DNA of 64,000 nt from Arabidopsis thaliana (lineage: Eukaryota > Streptophyta > Magnoliopsida > Brassicales > Brassicaceae): the NCBI RefSeq assembly GCF_000001735.4, contig NC_003076.8, forward strand, positions 26,291,835-26,355,834, given 5' to 3'. How positions within the stretch are numbered: position 1 is the first letter of the stretch; each line of letters opens with the position of its first letter. The notes under the pieces were generated by a model, which did not search any database, was not told where the DNA came from, and saw only the letters and a program-made list of their open reading frames with translations. Position numbers and translations under genes: made by a program. Of the stretch, positions 12,207 to 24,583 are shown one piece after another.

Positions 12207-12377
12207 CTAAGTCGTTACTTGATTAGCCATTTTTGACTTATCTACTTTCTTTTTATGTTGTTGAGTATTTTATTGTGTTGTTTAATGGATCATTTTCAGG
12301 TTCAGAGATTAAACAATTTGAAAAATCGGAGACTCTGGGATTGTATGGTTCGTTGTTACTGATAGATTACTTAAGCT
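11589..12377. promoter_or_regulatory. Divergent promoter of FANCL and OGDH E1, with 5' UTR intron
   Basis: About 250 bp separate the two transcription units. It holds two near-copies of a block (11639-11697 and 11732-11788), each with GGGCC...AAGCCCAATATTT and ATGAATCTTATT, followed by TATATAA at 11789-11795 directed to OGDH. A probable 5' UTR intron runs 11935-12299 (CCAG|GTTCG ... TTTTCAG). A small frame at 11837-11896 could be an upstream reading frame of the OGDH E1 mRNA. Confidence 0.65.
12167..12205. repeat. (AT)n microsatellite, about 19 units
   Basis: Uninterrupted AT dinucleotides inside the inferred 5' UTR intron of the OGDH E1 gene. Likely length-variable between accessions. Confidence 0.95.
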
Positions 12378-15300
12378 ATGGTTTGGTTTAGAATCGGTTC
12401 TTCTGTGGCAAAGCTTGCCATAAGAAGGACACTGTCTCAGTCTCGTTGTGGTTCATATGCCACTAGAACAAGGGTTTTGCCTTGTCAAACCAGATGTTTT
12501 CACTCTACAATACTCAAATCAAAGGCAGAGTCTGCTGCACCTGTTCCACGTCCTGTCCCACTTTCTAAGCTAACTGATAGCTTCTTAGATGGAACAAGCA
12601 GTGTGTATCTAGAGGAGTTACAAAGAGCTTGGGAGGCTGATCCCAACAGTGTTGATGAGTCGTGGGATAACTTTTTTAGGAATTTTGTGGGTCAGGCTTC
12701 TACATCGCCTGGTATCTCGGGGCAAACCATTCAAGAAAGCATGCGTTTGTTGTTGCTAGTTAGAGCTTACCAGGTTAATGGCCACATGAAGGCCAAGCTT
12801 GATCCTTTAGGTCTAGAGAAGAGAGAGATTCCAGAGGATCTCACGCCAGGTCTTTATGGGTTTACTGAGGCTGATCTTGATCGGGAATTCTTTCTGGGTG
12901 TATGGAGGATGTCGGGTTTTCTCTCTGAGAACCGCCCGGTTCAAACACTGAGGTCGATACTGTCGAGGCTTGAGCAAGCTTACTGTGGGACTATAGGGTA
13001 TGAGTACATGCACATTGCTGATAGGGATAAATGTAACTGGTTGAGAGACAAGATCGAGACCCCAACTCCTCGACAGTACAATAGTGAGCGTCGGATGGTT
13101 ATTTATGATAGGCTTACCTGGAGCACACAGTTTGAGAATTTCTTGGCTACTAAGTGGACCACGGCTAAAAGGTTTGGACTGGAAGGTGCTGAATCTTTGA
13201 TTCCTGGCATGAAGGAGATGTTCGATAGGTCTGCAGATCTCGGGGTAGAGAACATAGTTATCGGTATGCCCCATAGGGGTCGACTTAATGTTTTGGGTAA
13301 TGTTGTTAGAAAACCTCTACGCCAAATATTCAGCGAGTTTAGCGGTGGTACTAGGCCAGTAGATGAAGTTGGGCTTTACACCGGAACAGGTGATGTGAAA
13401 TACCACTTGGGTACATCTTATGATCGTCCAACTAGAGGAGGCAAACATCTCCACTTGTCTTTGGTAGCAAATCCCAGTCACTTGGAAGCAGTAGATCCTG
13501 TTGTGATAGGTAAAACCAGAGCGAAACAATATTACACGAAAGACGAGAACAGAACAAAGAACATGGGTATTTTGATCCATGGGGATGGTAGCTTTGCCGG
13601 ACAAGGAGTGGTGTATGAAACTCTCCATCTTAGTGCACTTCCTAACTACTGTACCGGTGGAACAGTGCACATTGTGGTGAATAATCAAGTGGCTTTCACA
13701 ACCGATCCCAGGGAAGGAAGGTCTTCACAGTATTGCACTGATGTTGCAAAGGCTTTGAGCGCCCCAATTTTCCATGTCAATGCAGATGACATTGAAGCAG
13801 TAGTGCATGCTTGTGAGCTTGCTGCTGAGTGGCGCCAGACGTTCCATTCTGATGTTGTTGTTGATTTAGTATGCTACCGTCGCTTTGGGCATAACGAGAT
13901 AGACGAACCGTCATTCACACAACCAAAAATGTACAAGGTCTGGCTATTATATCATCCATCTCTGTGAAATAATCTAATAACCAATTCAAGTTTCCATTTC
14001 ATACTTTTCTTGTACTTTTTTTTTGTTTAAAAACGGATGTTACTTGTTGGTGATAGGTGATACGCAGTCATCCCTCGTCACTTCAAATCTACCAGGAGAA
14101 GCTCTTGCAATCTGGACAGGTAACCCAAGAAGATATTGATAAGATTCAAAAGAAAGTAAGCTCTATCCTCAATGAAGAATATGAGGCAAGTAAAGATTAT
14201 ATTCCACAAAAACGTGACTGGCTGGCAAGTCACTGGACTGGATTCAAGTCTCCGGAGCAGATTTCTAGGATTCGAAACACCGGGTAAAAAACATTTTTAT
14301 TTCATTTAGTTTGTCAATGCCTTTTGGCCTTTTTTCTTTTCTTTTTCAATGTAACATTTTGCTGGAAAACTATTCCCTTGTTCTTTTGCAGAGTGAAGCC
14401 AGAGATTTTGAAGAATGTGGGAAAGGCAATCTCAACCTTCCCTGAGAACTTTAAGCCACACAGAGGAGTTAAAAGAGTTTATGAACAACGTGCTCAAATG
14501 ATTGAATCGGGAGAAGGCATTGACTGGGGACTTGGAGAAGCACTTGCTTTTGCTACACTGGTTGTGGAAGGGAACCATGTTCGGCTAAGTGGTCAAGATG
14601 TTGAAAGAGGAACTTTCAGTCATAGACACTCAGTGCTTCATGATCAAGAAACCGGGGAGGAATATTGTCCCCTCGATCACCTAATCAAAAACCAAGACCC
14701 TGAAATGTTCACTGTCAGCAACAGGTATGCATTTTTTTTTAATCTCTAGAGATGATAACCACTCTTCAATTGTTTTTACATGATCTTTACGTTGTTTGTG
14801 TATGCAGCTCCCTTTCAGAATTTGGTGTTCTCGGTTTCGAACTGGGTTATTCGATGGAAAATCCCAATTCTCTGGTGATATGGGAAGCTCAGTTTGGAGA
14901 CTTTGCTAATGGCGCACAAGTTATGTTTGATCAGTTCATAAGCAGTGGGGAAGCCAAATGGCTCCGTCAAACTGGTCTAGTAGTTTTACTTCCTCATGGA
15001 TATGATGGTCAGGGTCCTGAACATTCCAGTGGAAGATTGGAACGTTTCCTTCAGGTATATTATATGACCGATACTTACCGTTAAGATTCTCTCCACTTTT
15101 TGTATTTGTTTCCCTCTCATTTGAAAATTTTAACTGCAGATGAGTGATGACAATCCTTACGTTATCCCTGAGATGGACCCAACTCTTCGAAAGCAGATTC
15201 AAGAATGTAATTGGCAAGTTGTTAATGTTACTACACCTGCCAACTATTTCCATGTTCTGCGTCGGCAGGTAAAATATCTATTTATCCCAAGTTCGTAAAA

Positions 15301-16113
15301 TGTTGTTACTTAATTTTCGTATTCTTCACACTCACATGCTTGATATCATCCATTTGCAGATACACAGGGACTTTCGCAAGCCTCTTATAGTGATGGCCCC
15401 CAAAAACTTGCTTCGTCACAAACAGTGTGTATCTAATCTCTCGGAATTCGATGATGTTAAAGGACATCCTGGATTTGACAAGCAAGGAACTCGATTTAAA
15501 CGGTTGATCAAAGATCAAAGTGGCCACTCTGATCTTGAAGAAGGTATCAGACGTCTAGTCCTCTGCTCTGGGAAGGTATAAAAAAAAAGATCCACTTTTT
15601 CCGTCATTAACTAACAAAGTTCCCACATTCTGAAATTTAATACTTTAAATGTCAATGAATCAGGTCTACTATGAGCTTGACGAAGAGCGAAAGAAGTCTG
15701 AAACAAAGGATGTAGCCATTTGCAGAGTAGAGCAGCTTTGCCCATTTCCATATGATCTCATCCAAAGAGAACTAAAGCGATATCCAAGTAGGCGTCGAAA
15801 ACTCAAGTTTGTGTTCAATAGTTTTGGTTGATTATGGAATTCTTTGAAACTTTTGTTCTTGTGTTTAACAGATGCAGAGATCGTGTGGTGTCAAGAAGAG
15901 CCGATGAACATGGGAGGATACCAATACATAGCCCTAAGGCTTTGCACCGCGATGAAAGCACTGCAAAGAGGAAACTTCAACGACATCAAATACGTTGGTC
16001 GTCTTCCCTCAGCTGCTACAGCCACAGGATTTTACCAGCTTCATGTTAAGGAGCAGACTGATCTTGTGAAGAAAGCTCTTCAACCTGACCCCATCACCCC
16101 CGTCATCCCTTAA
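12378..16113 (+). CDS. E1-OGDH2: 2-oxoglutarate dehydrogenase E1 subunit, mitochondrial
   Basis: Exons 12378-13937, 14057-14283, 14392-14724, 14808-15054, 15140-15268, 15360-15575, 15664-15787 and 15872-16113 give 1025 aa, the usual length. This is the thiamine-diphosphate-dependent E1 of the TCA-cycle complex, which decarboxylates 2-oxoglutarate and passes the succinyl group to E2 lipoyl. It starts with an Arg/Ser-rich mitochondrial presequence ([11 protein letters not shown]). Residues near 70-110 form the E1 N-terminal domain ([18 protein letters not shown]). The ThDP motif runs from GDGSFAGQG (about 402) to VNNQ (about 435). GMPHRGRLN and the C-terminal transketolase-like domain ([24 protein letters not shown]) are intact. 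All introns have GT..AG ends. Its paralogue At3g55410 is the other likely identity. Confidence 0.95.
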
Positions 16114-16454
16114 AAAAACACAGCTTGAGAGGCTTGAGCCTGTATAAAAAAGACACAACACAAAAATAAAAGATTCATGAGAGAATCTTTGGTTACCAAA
16201 GAGTGTCACTGGAAAATAAACAGATGTTTGCTAGACTTACAAATTTAAGTTTATTCGATTTGTTTGGTTTGTTATAGGATTTAATCGAGATAAAAGGAAA
16301 AAAGATTTAAACCGTTTGGTTTAGTATGATAATTCATTAATTTGGTTCAACTTTGGATTGATTTTGGTTCGGTTTGGTTTTATCAGTGACTGTATCAGCT
16401 TGAGGCAGTTGCAATCTTGTAACTGGAGAGAAAAAGCTATCAAAGTTAAAAGTT
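16114..16454. other. Spacer OGDH E1 - S28 peptidase
   Basis: Short tandem spacer with OGDH 3' UTR and a TTTGGTT-rich stretch (16259-16380) ahead of the peptidase gene. No gene or clear TATA box was recognised. Confidence 0.5.
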
Positions 16455-19057
16455 ATGGCGAGCCATTTTTGCTTGCTTCTGATCTTCACTTTCTTCACTC
16501 TAGTGTTTCCGTCAAACGGATCTTCACTGTCTTCTTCCAAGCTTTTACCTCGTTTCCCTCGCTACACTTTCCAGAACCGAGAAGCCAGAATCCAGCAGTT
16601 CCGGGGAGATCGAAACGAGTATCGATACGAGACTAAGTTCTTCTCACAGCAGCTGGACCACTTCAGCTTCGCCGATCTTCCCAAATTCTCTCAACGCTAC
16701 CTCATCAATTCCGATCACTGGCTTGGTGCTTCTGCGCTTGGACCTATCTTCCTTTACTGCGGCAACGAAGGTGATATTGAATGGTTTGCTACAAACTCTG
16801 GATTCATTTGGGATATCGCTCCCAAGTTCGGTGCCTTGCTTGTTTTCCCCGAGGTTCGTTGGTGTTGTTTTATTTTTCCTGTTGGAAATTGGAAAAAGAA
16901 GAAGCAATTTGTTACTGATTTTAGGGATTTGGTATAGCATAGGTATTATGGAGAGTCTATGCCTTATGGAAGCAGGGAAGAAGCTTACAAGAACGCTACC
17001 ACTTTATCATATCTCACTACTGAGCAAGCTCTTGCTGATTTTGCTGTTTTTGTCACTGATTTGAAACGCAACTTGTCTGCGGAAGCTTGCCCAGTTGTGT
17101 TGTTTGGTGGATCATATGGTGGAAGTAAGTGAGCAACTTTTGTGTTAGTGGAATTCTTTTTAAATGAGATTGTGGAGTAATTGTGTTTTTGTGTTTGTTG
17201 TTATTGATGCAACAGTGTTAGCAGCATGGATGAGGCTCAAGTATCCTCACATTGCAATAGGAGCTTTAGCTTCCTCAGCTCCAATTCTTCAGTTTGAAGA
17301 TGTTGTACCTCCTGAGACGTTCTATGACATTGCATCAAATGATTTCAAGGTAATACATACTTTTGCTTCCCTTAGTCGATTGACTTTATCTTGTCTTTCT
17401 TTAATCATATAGGGACCGTGTTTTTGTTTGTAGCGTGAGAGTAGCAGCTGCTTCAATACCATTAAGGACTCGTGGGATGCAATAATAGCAGAGGGTCAGA
17501 AGGAAAATGGCCTTCTGCAGTTGACGAAAACTTTTCACTTTTGCCGGTAAACAAATAAATTGGAGTTAGTGTGCGCTTGTTAAGTGTATTGATTAGTAAT
17601 AGTTCAATGGATTGTTTCTCGATTTGCAGGGTGTTGAACAGTACTGATGACCTTTCAGACTGGCTGGACTCTGCCTATAGTTATTTGGCAATGGTGGATT
17701 ATCCGTATCCTGCTGACTTCATGATGCCTTTGCCTGGACATCCCATTAGAGAGGTATATTTGGGAAGTAACACTTTATGAGTTTATACGAATATTGTAGA
17801 AGAAATCTGAGAATGCATTCGCTAGATCATTTGGATTTTCATCTTTACATCAACGATCCGGGGAGGCTATGCTTTAAAGATTTGCTTGTTGCGTCAGGCT
17901 ATTGTTCAACCACGTCCGTTAAAGTCTTTGTTCAATGTGGTGTATCTTTCTATAGGTCTGCAGAAAAATTGACGGTGCTGGTAGTAATGCTAGCATCCTA
18001 GATCGCATATATGCAGGGATAAGTGTGTACTACAACTATACTGGAAATGTTGACTGCTTCAAGTTGGATGATGACCCTCATGGGTTGGATGGATGGAATT
18101 GGCAGGTATGAAAAAGTCAACTGCTTTGTTTATCTTTCCTTTTTCTGATAATATTTCAGTGACGCCATTATTCACTTTCACCATCCGTTTACAATAGGCA
18201 TGCACGGAGATGGTAATGCCCATGTCTAGCAACCAAGAAAACAGCATGTTTCCAGGTTATGGTTTTAATTACTCTTCATACAAAGAGGAATGCTGGAATA
18301 CATTCCGAGTTAATCCAAGACCCAAATGGGTCACAACAGAGTTCGGTGGACATGTAAGACATCTTTTGATAAACTCAAGATTCTTTCAATGCTGTGTTCT
18401 GAATCTTTACTATGTCTCTGTAATGTAAAAGGATATAGCGACCACCTTGAAGTCATTTGGAAGTAACATCATTTTCTCAAATGGTCTGTTAGATCCTTGG
18501 AGTGGTGGCAGGTAAGAATATTGTTCCCTTTACTCAAATCCCAAGAGCTATTTTACAAAACGAATCTCGTAATCGTGACAAATGCTTGAGTTTGACTCGT
18601 AATATGCAGTGTTCTCAAGAACTTATCTGATACCATTGTTGCTCTCGTCACAAAAGAAGGTATAACTAAAAGCCTCATCAATCTCTCTCGTAACTAATCT
18701 GTTTTTTTTTTTTTTTTTTTTTTCATTTGCATAGACTTAAAAACGTTTGATCATAGTAGCAGTAGTCTACATTTTATTGACTTGATGAATTATTTTTGGT
18801 ATATCTATCTTACAACATCATGATCATAATCATAATCATCATCTATTCTCTTTGAAACTCACAAACTAAGTTGATTCTGGCTTTTTCTTCTTTTTTTCTC
18901 AGGTGCACATCACTTGGATCTACGACCTTCAACACCAGAAGACCCGAAATGGCTTGTGGACCAGCGGGAAGCCGAGATACGGTTGATTCAAGGATGGATC
19001 GAAACTTATCGAGTAGAAAAAGAAGCTAAGGTTTCTCTGTTAAAACGTTCTTGGTAA
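16455..19057 (+). CDS. Serine carboxypeptidase S28 family protein (Pro-X carboxypeptidase-like)
   Basis: Ten exons (16455-16853, 16938-17124, 17216-17349, 17434-17546, 17630-17753, 17956-18105, 18198-18353, 18432-18511, 18610-18659, 18903-19057) encode 515 aa. Family S28 comprises lysosomal or secreted peptidases that cleave after proline. There is a signal peptide (ASHFCLLLIFTFFTLVFPS, about 1-21), then the family start region TKFFSQQLDHF. The catalytic triad is visible: Ser192 in GGSYGG, Asp442 in NGLLDPWSGG, His467 or His468 in GAHHLDL. YCGNEGDIEWF and several NxS/T glycosylation sites agree with passage through the secretory pathway to vacuole or wall. The frame of exon 1 stays open through intron 1, which could mislead single-frame predictions. 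The plant substrate is unknown. Confidence 0.92.
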
Positions 19058-19752
19058 GAGAACAATGAAAAGAATCGTCTCAGTGTGTAACTCGGAATCT
19101 GCAAACTTTGTATTGCGAACACATGCTTTGAATAAATCCATGTAACTATGTAAACTCTCAATGATCACTAATCTTTTCTACTAGCTTAACTTTTTCGTTT
19201 TTGGGTAATTATATATGAATACACGCAAACAAAAGAAGTACAGAATAAGATTTATGAGTCTGGCTGATACACCCAAACACATCTGTCAAGGATCTTAAAG
19301 AATCATATCTTCTAAATATTAATTTTCATCACATTGTGTTTTTATGGCAGAAGAAAGTATGAAACATTTAATGGTTATGAGTAGAAAATCTAAAATTTAA
19401 TTACCATACAGTCGTGACTCTTGAGAAAATCGGAAATTTTAATTACCATATATAATCACCTCGTTTAAACTAAATTGAAAATTTTGGTATTGGCCGCTAA
19501 AAACGAGGAGGAAAAGGCATAAAACGCCGTCGTTTGGGCATTTTGACTGGTCGAATAAAAACTCTTTTGACTAAAACGTCGACCTAAAAAAAGAAGAGAG
19601 AGACTAGACCTCTCTACAACGCACTGTCACAGAACTCTTCTTTGTTGTGCGAGAGAGAAATAGAAAAAGTGAAGAGACAAGCACCGTGCTTTTGATCGGA
19701 GATCGGAGGAATTTAGGTTCGATTCTCCGTAATTGTGATATTGGGAGAGACT
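19058..19752. other. Spacer S28 peptidase - CRWN4
   Basis: 3' UTR of the peptidase, AT-rich DNA, then a GC-richer promoter and 5' UTR of CRWN4 with AAAACGCCGTCGTTTG (about 19521-19536) and a purine-rich leader. No additional gene was found. Confidence 0.5.
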
Positions 19753-22700
19753 ATGGCAACTTCTTCTCGTTCGGAGCGATTTCCGATAACGCCGAGTACG
19801 GCGGCTACTAATAGATTGACGATTACGCCTAATTCTAGGGTTTTGAAAAGCCCTCTCACTGAAGAAATCATGTGGAAGCGGCTCAAAGATGCTGGGTTTG
19901 ATGAACAATCGATCAAGAATAGGGATAAAGCTGCCTTAATCGCTTACATCGCCAAGCTAGAATCTGAGGTTTGCTTCTCGATTTTTCGTTGATTTTCTCT
20001 TTCTCTAGTGTTATGAGCAGAGTACTCTAGGCGGGAACACAATGAAACTAACTAATGAGAGTGTTATAATTACTGGGATTAGCTTGTGCCCTTGAAGTTT
20101 GATTTTTCAGTTCATATGAATTTAATTCGTTTTTGTGACTGCCCTTAATTGTTTCAGTCATCTCCGTTACGCTCGTGGGTCAATCCTGACAATTTTATAG
20201 GATGTAATTGGTTTACTGCAGTTATTGCTTTGCTTTGGGACCTTTAAAGTTTCGATTTTGTTTCCTCTTAGGTTGAGATTGTTGTATGGGCTAGTTTATT
20301 CTCTTGCATGTTTTATCAGTAAAATCTATTGGCAGTGCTATATTGATCTTAACTTTCATGTAGGTTTATGATTACCAACACAACATGGGTCTTCTCCTTT
20401 TGGAGAAAAACGAATTGTCTTCGCAGTATGAAGAGATTAAGGCCTCTGTGGATGAGTCTGACCTAACACATATGCGAGAGAAATCAGCATATGTCTCGGC
20501 TCTAGCTGAAGCAAAGAAACGAGAAGAGAGTTTGAAGAAGGATGTAGGGATTGCGAAGGAGTGCATTTCTAGTGTAAGTTCTTAACTTTGAGAGCTAGCA
20601 AAAGCATGTTGTTTCCAGTCTGTTTATTGATTTTGTTTTGTTCTTTTTCTCTCAGTTGGAGAAGACTCTGCATGAGATGCGCGCAGAATGTGCCGAAACA
20701 AAAGTTTCTGCTGGGAGTACTATGTCGGAAGCACATGTTATGATCGAGGATGCGCTGAAGAAACTTGCAGATGCTGAAGCAAAAATGCGCGCAGCAGAGG
20801 CTTTACAAGCAGAAGCTAACCGGTATCACCGAATTGCAGAGAGAAAGTTGAAAGAAGTTGAAAGTCGTGAAGATGATCTTACTCGGCGTCTTGCATCTTT
20901 CAAGTCTGAGTAAGTCTTTTCTCTCGGTTTACTGGGCTTTTGGACTTGTACTATTAATGTGTGGGATTAAGTTGTTGTGTTGGTTCTTTCTTTACATGGT
21001 TTAGGTGTGAAACGAAAGAGAACGAAATGGTTATTGAGCGACAGACTTTAAATGAGAGGCGGAAGAGCTTGCAGCAAGAGCATGAAAGATTATTGGATGC
21101 ACAAGTTTCACTAAATCAAAGAGAAGATCACATTTTTGCTAGATCCCAAGAATTAGCTGAACTTGAAAAGGGGTTAGATACTGCAAAGACCACATTTGAG
21201 GAGGAACGCAAAGCCTTCGAAGACAAAAAATCCAACTTGGAGATTGCGTTAGCCTTGTGTGCTAAAAGAGAAGAGGTTTGTTTTTATTCACACAATTCTC
21301 TGTTATTTTTGGTTTTGCATTATAGGTCATCAAAAAAATTTCTGGGAGACAAGATAGTAATGTTTTCATGTTTTTTTTTTTTTTTTGCAAAAAACAGGCT
21401 GTCTCTGAAAGGGAATCTTCGCTACTTAAGAAGGAGCAAGAACTGCTTGTTGCTGAAGAAAAAATTGCCAGCAAGGAATCTGTGAGTTACCATTCATACT
21501 TAGTTACCATTCAACCAACCTTGTAGTTACCATTCATACTTTAAGTTTTGTGTTCATTTGTTTGCTAGATTTAATGAAAATGCTTTTTAACTTTCAATAC
21601 AGGAACTAATTCAGAACGTCTTAGCGAATCAAGAAGTTATCCTGAGGAAAAGAAAATCTGATGTGGAAGCTGAATTGGAATGTAAGAGCAAATCGGTGGA
21701 AGTTGAAATTGAGAGCAAGAGACGGGCTTGGGAATTAAGGGAGGTTGATATCAAGCAGAGGGAAGACCTAGTTGGTGAAAAAGAACATGACTTGGAAGTT
21801 CAATCAAGAGCATTGGCAGAGAAAGAAAAAGATATAACAGAGAAGTCTTTTAACCTTGATGAGAAAGAGAAGAATTTGGTTGCTACAGAGGAAGATATTA
21901 ACCGTAAGACTACTATGCTGGAGGATGAGAAGGAACGGCTTAGAAAATTGGACCTGGAGCTGCAGCAGTCTTTGACGTCATTAGAAGACAAGAGAAAACG
22001 GGTTGATTCTGCAACACAAAAACTTGAAGCCTTGAAGAGTGAGACAAGCGAATTATCTACTCTGGAGATGAAACTTAAGGAGGAATTAGATGATTTGAGG
22101 GCCCAAAAGCTTGAAATGCTGGCTGAAGCTGATAGATTGAAGGTGGAGAAAGCTAAATTTGAGGCTGAGTGGGAACACATTGATGTGAAAAGGGAAGAGT
22201 TAAGAAAAGAAGCAGAGTATATAACTCGGCAAAGAGAGGCTTTTTCAATGTATCTCAAGGACGAGCGTGATAACATCAAAGAGGAAAGAGATGCATTGAG
22301 AAATCAGCACAAAAACGATGTGGAGTCGCTAAACCGAGAGCGTGAAGAATTCATGAATAAGATGGTGGAGGAACATTCTGAATGGCTTAGCAAGATACAG
22401 CGTGAGCGTGCTGACTTCTTGTTGGGCATTGAGATGCAGAAACGAGAGTTGGAGTATTGCATCGAAAACAAACGAGAAGAATTGGAAAATTCTTCAAGGG
22501 ATAGAGAAAAGGCTTTTGAGCAAGAGAAGAAGTTAGAAGAGGAGCGTATACAGTCGCTTAAGGAAATGGCAGAGAAAGAGTTAGAACATGTCCAAGTGGA
22601 ACTAAAGAGGTTGGATGCTGAGAGGTTGGAGATCAAATTGGATCGTGAAAGAAGAGAGAGGGAGTGGGCAGAGTTAAAGGATTCGGTTGAGGAGCTAAAG

Positions 22701-23776
22701 GTGCAACGAGAAAAACTAGAGACGCAAAGGCATATGCTTCGTGCTGAAAGAGATGAAATCCGACATGAGATTGAAGAACTGAAGAAATTAGAGAATCTGA
22801 AAGTTGCATTAGATGATATGTCCATGGCTAAAATGCAGCTGTCCAATTTAGAGCGTAGCTGGGAAAAGGTTTCTGCTTTGAAGCAGAAGGTTGTGTCTCG
22901 GGATGATGAACTTGACCTGCAAAATGGAGTCAGCACTGTGAGTAATAGCGAAGATGGCTACAACTCTTCAATGGAAAGACAGAACGGCTTAACCCCTTCA
23001 TCTGCCACTCCATTTTCATGGATAAAACGATGTACTAATCTGATTTTCAAGACTTCTCCAGAGAAATCCACCCTAATGCATCATTATGAAGAAGAAGGAG
23101 GAGTGCCTTCAGAAAAGTTGAAGCTAGAATCGTCGAGAAGAGAAGAAAAGGCTTACACTGAGGGACTGTCTATTGCGGTTGAAAGACTTGAAGCAGGAAG
23201 GAAAAGAAGAGGTAACACATCTGGAGATGAGACTAGCGAACCAAGCAATAACAAAAAGAGGAAACATGATGTTACCCAAAAATATTCTGATGAAGCTGAT
23301 ACCCAGAGGTAAAGTCTGATCATTCAATATTAAATTTTACACATTTGTTTTCTTGTTTTTACATCAATTTTAAAATCTGAATCTTACATCTTCTTTTTCT
23401 CAGTGTCATATCAAGCCCGCAAAATGTGCCTGAGGACAAACATGAACTACCATCAAGCCAAACCCAGACGCCAAGTGGTATGGTAGTCATCAGTGAAACC
23501 GTTAAGATCACAAGAGTAACGTGTGAGACAGAGGTGACCAACAAAGTCACAACCCTTGACTGCTCAGAAAGTCCTTCGGAAGCAGGGAGAAAGATGGGAG
23601 AGGAGACAGAAGATGGTGATTGCAATCAGGTAGTTTTCATGAACTCTTTAAAGAAGAATTGCCTGCAAACTTTACAACAGATGAATAATACCCTTTGGCT
23701 ATTTCTGTAGACTGGGATAAACGCGTCTGAAACAGTGATTCATAATGAAGCTGCAACAGAAGATATATGCACATAA
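19753..23776 (+). CDS. CRWN4: CROWDED NUCLEI 4 (LINC4), nuclear lamina-like coiled-coil protein
   Basis: Exons 19753-19968, 20364-20573, 20656-20909, 21005-21275, 21398-21481, 21603-23308, 23404-23629 and 23711-23776 encode 1010 aa. It is a nuclear matrix constituent (NMCP/CRWN) protein at the nuclear periphery that sets nuclear size, shape and heterochromatin organisation. The N-terminus (SERFPITPSTAATNRLTITPN, read from residue 7) has Ser/Thr-Pro sites; almost all of residues 75-790 is heptad-like coiled coil rich in Glu, Lys and Arg. A basic nuclear localisation region, RKRRG...NNKKRKH, follows at about 885-910. The last exon has no conserved acidic end like that of CRWN1-3, as expected for the divergent CRWN4 type. 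GTACGT after the stop (23778) and TGCAG at 23866 suggest a 3' UTR intron. Confidence 0.94.
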
Positions 23777-24583
23777 GGTACGTCTCAGTCTTCACCAGAT
23801 AACTAACCCCCACATATGTTGTCAAAGTCACTAACAAGAGTAGTTGTTTCTTGTCTGTTGATGCAGAAACTCTATGAATCCTTTTGGGCTTGGTTTCTAG
23901 AGAAGATAAGGGTATGTAAATGGATTTGATTGATTTTAAAACTCGATCGGTCGATGTGATAATCATAGTCAGTTTTTTTTTTTTCTTCCAGATTTCGAGT
24001 GAGTAGTGTTGGTTAGTTAAGGTAGGGTAGGGAAAAATCGTTGGCTTCTAGTGTGTTGCAGTGTGTGTATTTGAGAATATATGATTTGTGAGACTAAAAA
24101 GCCGAAATCATTATCGGGGTTTATTGTTTCTTCTACTTGTAATGATGTTGATGATTGATGTCTTTTAGCTCATCGGTTAGTAAGTGTCAACAGCAAGAGT
24201 GTTCGGCTGGACTACCGTGGCCCATTCTGTAGATTTCTTTCTAGCCCGGCCCACAACTTCCATTGGGCTAGATATGTTTTTCTCACGTAAAAGATATCTG
24301 ACTGTCGATATTGAAGTAACTTCTTAAAACATTTAGATTTAATTGATAATTTAAATGTCACTTTTGGTTTTTTAGATGACGATTAAAATCCTTTTCATAA
24401 CCCAAAATATTAGTTTTGCCGATATTAGAAATCCGAAGAAAATGACAGAAAATAGGATTAATCAATTTAGGGTTTAATAAAAAATAGTGAGTGAGAGAGA
24501 GGCTACAGTGCTCCACATTGACATCAACAAGGTTGAAGAAGAACAACATCATTCAACATCAGCATCACGAATATTTTCGAGTC
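23777..24583. other. CRWN4 3' UTR and BCAT5 promoter
   Basis: Contains probable 3' UTR introns of CRWN4. GGCCCATTCTG (24219), CGGCCCAC (24247) and TTGGGCTAG (24264) form a site II-like cluster that may serve BCAT5. No other gene was found. Confidence 0.45.

Noticed and set aside
16455-16937. 160-aa product read straight from the S28 peptidase start
   Set aside because: The last 28 residues are intron 1 read-through; splicing at 16853/16938 restores the S28 family sequence HRYYGES.
19712-19730. GGTTCGATTCTCC resembling a tRNA B box
   Set aside because: No A box, acceptor stem pairing or cloverleaf can be drawn; it lies in the CRWN4 leader.
22304-22936. 210-codon Ser-rich frame on the complement inside CRWN4
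   Set aside because: It is the antisense shadow of Glu/Lys-rich coiled-coil codons.
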